Made by a program: the position numbers and the translations under genes
Notes under the pieces: generated by a model
The model's database searches: none
What the model was told of the DNA's origin: nothing
What the model saw: the letters and a program-made list of their open reading frames with translations, nothing else
In this document: positions 58,433 to 64,000 of the stretch, piece after piece
Layout: each line of letters opens with the position of its first letter
Numbering within the stretch: the first letter of the stretch is position 1
Assembly: GCF_964275005.1 (NCBI RefSeq)
Contig: NC_092698.1
Location: forward strand, 32,481,162-32,545,161
Length of the DNA stretch: 64,000 bases
Direction of reading: 5' to 3'
Source of the DNA: Diadema setosum
Lineage: Eukaryota; Echinodermata; Echinoidea; Diadematoida; Diadematidae

Positions 58433-59151
58433 CGTGTATAGTTGTGTAAATCCATATGGTTTATTTATGATTACACCATGTATGTTTATTGCTGATCTTT
58501 TTGAGCTAATCAGCGATTAATTACTCAAGAAGCCAGTTTTTTTTTTTTTTTTAGTGTAAAGCAATGTGAACGATCACCCATTTCCCCCATTAACTCATCC
58601 TAAGCAAGGCGAAAATAACTTGTTCGTTTGTGTGTGTGTGAGCGCGGGCGTATGTGCGTGTGTTTGTGTGTGTGTGACAACAATTACACTTGGAGATTAC
58701 AACTTTAATAATACCGGAATGATCATTTGAATTTTCGACTCGTTTACATCAAACGTTTCTCATGCACATTAAGATTCAGTTACATAGATCTATAACATAC
58801 ATATTTTTTTTACGAGCACACATTCATTTTAAGCTTAGGACCAATACGCGAAGGAGAAAGTATAGAAGTTTCACCTTCTGAAAGACGGAAAAATTTCGTT
58901 CCATCTCGAATTCTGCAAATTAGATTTTTTTTTCAGAGATCTTCGCTTTTGTAGTATCAAGGTTACTAAAACCTATCGCAACCAAGCATGCAAAGCGAAG
59001 TGAGAAGCAGAATCGCGTCATAGGAAATGCACAAGAACCAGAAAAGGCGAGAAAACGGGGTCGAGGAGGAGACTGACAAGAGGGGTGCCAGGGAGGAGGA
59101 GGAAGAGGAAGAGGAGGAGGAGGAGGAGGGGGAGAGATAGAATGTAGGTGA
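58433..59151. other. Gene 4-gene 5 intergenic stretch
   Basis: A GT-rich run at about 58630-58675, and a purine (GAG/GGA) tract at about 59085-59135. No gene recognised. Confidence 0.55.
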
Positions 59152-59303
59152 GGGCGCACACCATATTATGACTTTCGATCGCACGACTGACCGAGTATGG
59201 ATCTGAAACAAACAGGCTTGTTTATTCTGACGCTTTTCTGATTTATTTCAGATCCAAAGTCGGTCAATCGTGCGACCGAAAGTCGTATAGTGTGCGGTGG
59301 CCT
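59152..59303. mobile_element. Small hairpin MITE upstream of gene 5
   Basis: The left arm (GCACACCATATTATGACTTT, then CGATCGCACGACTGACCGA, then GGATCTGAAA) is inverted in the right arm (TTTCAGATCC, then TCGGTCAATCGTGCGACCG, then AAAGTCGTATAGTGTGCGG). It lies about 280 bp before the gene 5 ATG. Confidence 0.75.
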
Positions 59304-59579
59304 AGGAGTGAGTGGGTGGGTGAAAAGACGAGGATGAAGATTAAAAGACTGGAAGACGAGAGGTATTGATAGGTGCATGTTATCGCAAAGGACGTGGACT
59401 ATTCTCGTCGTTACCCCGGGGGTGTCGACAATAACATTTATTGATTTCTGCTAACAGCGACTTACTGCCATCCACCGCAAACAGTTATGGGGCGGTGTAG
59501 GATCAATAGGTGGCAAGTGTTTTGCATGACGTCTTTAAAACTTACTTTACACTAGCGCCTCTTCATCGCTGCTTCCAAA

Positions 59580-60643
59580 ATGGCCGTCATATGGGAGATT
59601 AGAAAGGTTTCACTCTTCGCAGTCGTCGTTATCGTCTTGTCTCTACAATTCGTCGATGGCAGCGAGTGCGAATCATCGTATGCCTACATGGAGAGCAGTA
59701 CGAGCTCGGACCGAGGTAAGATGCTTTCCGGTCATCTCGTAAGAAATGTCACCGGAGTGCGGTCGGTCGGGGAGTGCCTGGCGATTTGTCTTCGTCAGGG
59801 TGCTAACTGTCAGTCCTTCAACTTCGCCTCAAGTCTCCGTGTCTGTCATGTCAACGACGGCACTAAATCGGATCATCCCAACGACTTCGTGTCCGACAGC
59901 GATTTCAACTACTACGGTCCTTCATCATCGGCTCATTGGCTGGTAATATTTCCAGTATAGCTATGGAAAAATGAAAACTTGTTTTGTGCTGTGCACCTTT
60001 AAGTGGCAATTAAATATTGTCGAGAAAGAGTTATGAATAGACCAATAAACGTAATCCCGTTGCACCCATATTACATTAAATTAAAGACTCTGTCTCGATC
60101 AGAATAACAACTTTTATTTCTTTTGGGAATACATGATAAAATAAGTCTGATCGATTTCCCTCGTATATTTGTTTGTTTCTTCTTTTATATATTACATTAT
60201 GGCGCCTTAAATCCTGTGCTTTTGTTGATGTTTTCGTTCTATGTGTATAGGCAAATTGAAAAAAAAAAAAGCTTGCCATCATAATGTCTCCCGAGAAAGT
60301 GGAGGGAGGGGGGCATTTTGGTAAGTATCTCCGCCTGTCACGCGGAAGACCTTCTTGCAAAGAAGGTAAAGAAAGTAGAAGTTTAGGTTTACGTATTTGC
60401 CAATTCTAATTTGAAGCACAAGACAACAACAGCAATAAATGCAAACTAAAACTAGACTTTTGCAACAATGACATTTCAGAAGTGTAGACCAATGTCATTA
60501 TTTCTTCCAAATATCATACCACCATTGCTACTCTTTAAACCATGTGAAGCTTAAAATGCAATAGCTGTCTCATCAATATGTCCAATTTTTTTTTCTATAC
60601 TGTATACAAGGTCACGTATGTTTATGTATATATAAATGAATAA

Positions 60644-60687
<44 letters not shown>

Positions 60688-60709
60688 TTGATATGTGGAT
60701 GCAGATATC

Positions 60710-60777
<68 letters not shown>

Positions 60778-61853
60778 TATTTGAATGCATGCAGGATACG
60801 GAGGTGACTTGCTCGGACGACTCGTCGTGTTACAACTCTGCTTCCTGCACGGAGTACTGCCACCCGCCGTGGTTCCGCTGCGACTGCCCGAGTGATTTCA
60901 CGGGCCAACAGTGTACCCTCTGTAAGTACGGAAATACCAAGGAGGTTCAAGAGAATGGAGTCACAACCGTCTTGTTTCCTTTGCTAGATGTTCGATGCCG
61001 CAAAAAAATTTTGAAGCATGTACCATGATCTGCCACGTAGATAGGAAGACAACTGACTCGTGTCTCATTGCATAATCACCAGCCACTTTATAAGGAAGAT
61101 ATGTCTTTGTGATGGTAATTACTTTTCGCTATCCTATCCTATAAAAGGTAGGTGGTATACAGACACGAGGATGTGAGAATGGAAATTGCGCAAAAAAAAA
61201 AAAAAAATGCTGAAATAAAGATGAAACTTACTCGACGGGCATACCCGGGCACTAATCTGATATATCTATCAATAAAGAATTATACTTGGAGATTATTCCA
61301 TGTTAGTTTTATTTGTGGAAATTAAATGGAAAAGTGATAAAACCGGCTTTAGGATGGTACAGTTTTAAAACATTTTTACACGATACAGCTCTGATTTACA
61401 CTTTTCTATAAATGTCTGCACGGGATTGACTTCTGTTTTACATGCTTTATCATTAAGTGAAATTTCATTTCATTTAATGAATAAATAAGCAAAATATGGC
61501 CACTATTATGCTAACGTTCAAAATGAATCTTCAGATTGCTCATCAAGACGGCGGCGTCGAACGTCGATCATCAGAGGCACAATTGCATCTGTGAAATTCT
61601 TTTGTACATAGATATCTGACAACTGTTTGAATAATTACACCCAGTTGGAACTCAAACTCTTACACCTCCTTGGAAACGCATTGAATTATAAACGTAGCTG
61701 TTATTAGGCCACATTATTAAACGCACCTAACAGCGAAAAACACAAACAACAAACTCAAACAAACATATGAACAAAACAAGAGGAAAAAATATGACCTAAA
61801 TGTGACCTAAATCTCAGTAAAGTTTCATTATATCAATGAAATGTATGTATAAA

Positions 61854-61903
<50 letters not shown>

Positions 61904-64000
61904 TTATACATATATATACATATATATATATATATGAGTATATGAATATAAGAACGACCCAAGTCCAATTTTTGGCCAAATTCAGTTTGACATGGGAAAT
62001 TGTAGCTTATGCATGGACTCATCTTGTGTATAAATGATAAATCCTAATTACCCCCGGAAGTGCCTGAAATAAATGAGTTAAATCTTATATGAATGTAAGA
62101 ATGAAGGACTTGGGTCATTCTTACATTCATATTATAGCGCCCTCTCTCGTCCTTCTCTCATCTCTATAGCAGAATATCATGTATATGAATCAAAGAACGA
62201 CCCAAGTCCATCACACAAAATGGCCTCTCCACAATTAATGTTAATGTTAATTGTCATGATAATATATGTTCTAATTTGTTTATACCATGTTGCCTTCCCA
62301 TCACAGTTAAATAGAATATTATTGGACAAACAAAAAAAATATGAAGTTTTTTTTAGTTTACTCGAAATGGTCTTCCATGGACTTGGTCGTTCTTATATTC
62401 ATATACTCATATACATATATATATATATATATATATATGTATAATTATATTTATATATATACCAGTATGTAATATTATATGTTGGATCTAAAAATAAGAT
62501 ATGTGCATAGTATGATATGTATATGTTAGTGTGTAGTATCATCATCATTTCATTATTCAAGTATATCTTAGTCAAAAGCAGATGCTCTTGGGAAATAATA
62601 TTAAAGCAAATTTTAATACACTTCCTGTACAGCTGCTGTATTTCAGCTCACTCTATGTGTATGATAATGTTAACACATGTTTATTCATGGTAACTATTCC
62701 ATTTGGAAAAAATTCAGTATTATTTTTTGATCATTTCATTTATTGGTTTCTGCAACTTTCCATAAACAAAATCAGATAACAAAGAATATAATCCATATTC
62801 ACGATAATAATGACTCAAACGGTACATTTTAACATCGTGATATTATAACAAAACGCAGAATATTAAAAATCAATGAGCAATACAGATTGTATTTTCTATT
62901 GAGGAATTTTTGATGGGGTTGTAGGGGTCGAGACAAGAACCCTAACATGCCTGAGAGAAATCCATCTGTATTTACGTATCAGACTCAGCACGGAAGTCTT
63001 GGAAAATTAAGATACTCGCTTTTTTGAAAGTTCCTTGTAATATAACGCCCACAACTCCCTTTATGTCACTCTAAAATATATTATTCTGAAAATGGTTTTA
63101 AGATTATAATTATGTTATAAAAATAGACATCATAGTACGAGTATCATTGTCATTGAATTATTTTTTTCCCTACTTTTTCGGAGTTATCAGCATTACATTC
63201 ATGTGCAGAGATTTACACATTCCTTTGAGTGGTGATAGAAGATTTTTTTTTTTGTGTGTGTGTGTGTGTGTGTGTGTGACACCTGTTTCCCCCTGTCCCA
63301 TGTGCATTGGATGAATGTTGGGTCCTGCATTCAGGCGCTACAGACTTGATACGAGACAAGACATCGTCTTGTACACGCGGCTCTCTTTTCATTAATATCA
63401 TCTCATTCCAACTTATATGTACTCCTAATCCTAATCAGAGGACCCGAGTTCGATTCCAGCCCAGTGCTTACGTCCTTGGACCAGATGATTTTACCCACCT
63501 TGTCCCTCTCGACATAGGTGTATAAACGGGTACCTGCATCTGGCAATGCTAGGGTAATAATAATGGCAAGGCCCTCTGGTAGAGCAGTGGCAACACTAAA
63601 GAGCCAATACCCTGGATGAAGAAGACCTTGTTATTCTGTAATTGTAATGTGATATTCATCCGACCCCATCTAGGAGTACCTTCTTACGATAATGTGACAC
63701 AAGTAATTATGTATTTTTTTTTCTTTTGTCTGTGCCTGTTTCTCCTGCTTATTCCAGGGGACAGCCCATAGGCGTTACTGCGACATTGTTTGTTGACATG
63801 ATGAAGAATGTTAAACAACAAGAATGTTTGACAACATAAGCTAGCTCGAGTTCGCGTCCACGTCCCTATTTACCTCTACTCGAGTAATCGATTATTATTT
63901 TTATAGTTGATAATACATGTACTGTCATCTATTTTCACTGGCTAACAGCCGTCCATTACGATGGCATCGCCTCAAACTGCAAGGATTACTACAACGCCGG
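59580..64000 (+). CDS. Gene 5: secreted PAN/apple-EGF-fibrinogen-like protein (5' part)
   Basis: Partial gene leaving the window. Exons: 59580-59942, 60795-60921, 63949-64000 and beyond; splice phases are compatible (phase 0, then phase 1). Residues 1-27 form a signal peptide. About residues 30-115 form a PAN/apple-like module: [46 protein letters not shown], ending in a YYG motif. Exon 2 encodes one EGF-like domain with seven cysteines ([26 protein letters not shown]), one more than usual. Exon 3 opens with [15 protein letters not shown], the start of a fibrinogen C-terminal (FReD) domain. Proteins of this order in invertebrate deuterostomes are lectin-like extracellular or innate-recognition candidates; the function here is inferred. 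Not related to the cathepsin array. Confidence 0.85.
60646..60776. repeat. Two (AT)n microsatellites in gene 5 intron 1
   Basis: AT runs at about 60646-60685 and 60713-60774. The second ends about 18 bp upstream of the exon 2 acceptor. Confidence 0.9.
61855..62460. repeat. (AT)n microsatellite split by a MITE
   Basis: AT runs at about 61855-61933 and 62412-62460 flank the element at 61934-62411 in gene 5 intron 2. Confidence 0.85.
61934..62411. mobile_element. MITE with ACGACCCAAGTCCA repeats
   Basis: Terminal inverted repeats of about 33 bp: ATGAGTATATGAATATAAGA, then ACGACCCAAGTCCA at the left, and the complement at 62378-62411. The core word recurs internally in both orientations (about 62107 and 62192). 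Inserted into an AT run, consistent with TA target choice. Non-coding. Confidence 0.8.
63250..63280. repeat. (GT)n microsatellite
   Basis: T run then GT run in gene 5 intron 2. Confidence 0.9.
63430..63625 (+). repeat. tRNA-derived SINE in gene 5 intron 2
   Basis: CCGAGTTCGATTCCAGC (B-box-like) followed by CCAGTGCTTACGTCCTTGG, CCCACCTTGTCCCTCTCGAC, GTGTATAAACGGGTACCTG, CTCTGGTAGAGCAGTGGCAA and CACTAAAGAG. Same family as 20060-20245, with the tRNA-like part better preserved. Confidence 0.75.

Overview
The window is animal nuclear DNA: split genes with GT-AG introns, AATAAA sites, abundant microsatellites, foldback DNA elements, tRNA-derived SINEs and APE-type LINEs. The A+T-rich composition, the PAN/apple-EGF-fibrinogen gene at the right end and the density of hairpin MITEs suggest a marine invertebrate deuterostome, most likely an echinoderm. 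I cannot name the species from sequence alone.

The backbone is a head-to-tail array of four cathepsin L-like papain-family genes, all on the + strand: gene 1 (3730-10523, 334 aa), gene 2 (24200-30024, 334 aa), gene 3 (34164-47767, 335 aa) and gene 4 (51453-57885, 329 aa). Each has six coding exons with the same splice phases. Exon 3 is always 225 nt, exon 4 is 166 nt, exon 6 is 100 nt, and exon 5 is 109 nt (106 in gene 4). Exon 1 carries the signal peptide and ERFNIN/GNFD prodomain, exon 2 the propeptide junction, exon 3 the catalytic Cys, exon 5 the catalytic His, and the exon 5/6 junction the catalytic Asn. A fifth gene (59580 to beyond 64000) encodes a secreted PAN/apple + EGF + fibrinogen-like protein and runs off the window.

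The most interesting gene is gene 3. Its reading frame is complete and all splice signals are present, but the catalytic cysteine is serine (CGASWAF instead of CGSCWAF), the oxyanion-hole glutamine is glutamate, and the serine after the catalytic asparagine is cysteine. The Ala-Ser pair at the nucleophile and the Ala after the His are the same substitutions known in sponge silicateins. This looks like an independently evolved pseudoprotease or serine-type cathepsin. Gene 1 has an altered S2/S3 loop (GGWPVW for GGLMDQ). Gene 2 carries a stub of a former exon 3 beside a segment that matches gene 1, which reads as a gene-conversion junction. Genes 2 and 3 are nearly identical in exons 1 and 4 but not in exons 2 and 3.

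Between and inside the genes lie: palindromic MITE-like elements (2.76, 13.74, 15.46, 18.65, 24.6, 25.56, 26.32, 55.17, 59.15 and 61.93 kb); a 1.98-kb terminal-inverted-repeat element with a 7-bp target duplication in gene 3 intron 4; a ~155-bp tandem repeat bearing nuclear-receptor DR1-like sites in the same intron; a degenerate tandem family at 16.1-20.9 kb; and several copies of one LINE family, of which two in opposite orientation fill the 7.2-kb intron 5 of gene 3.
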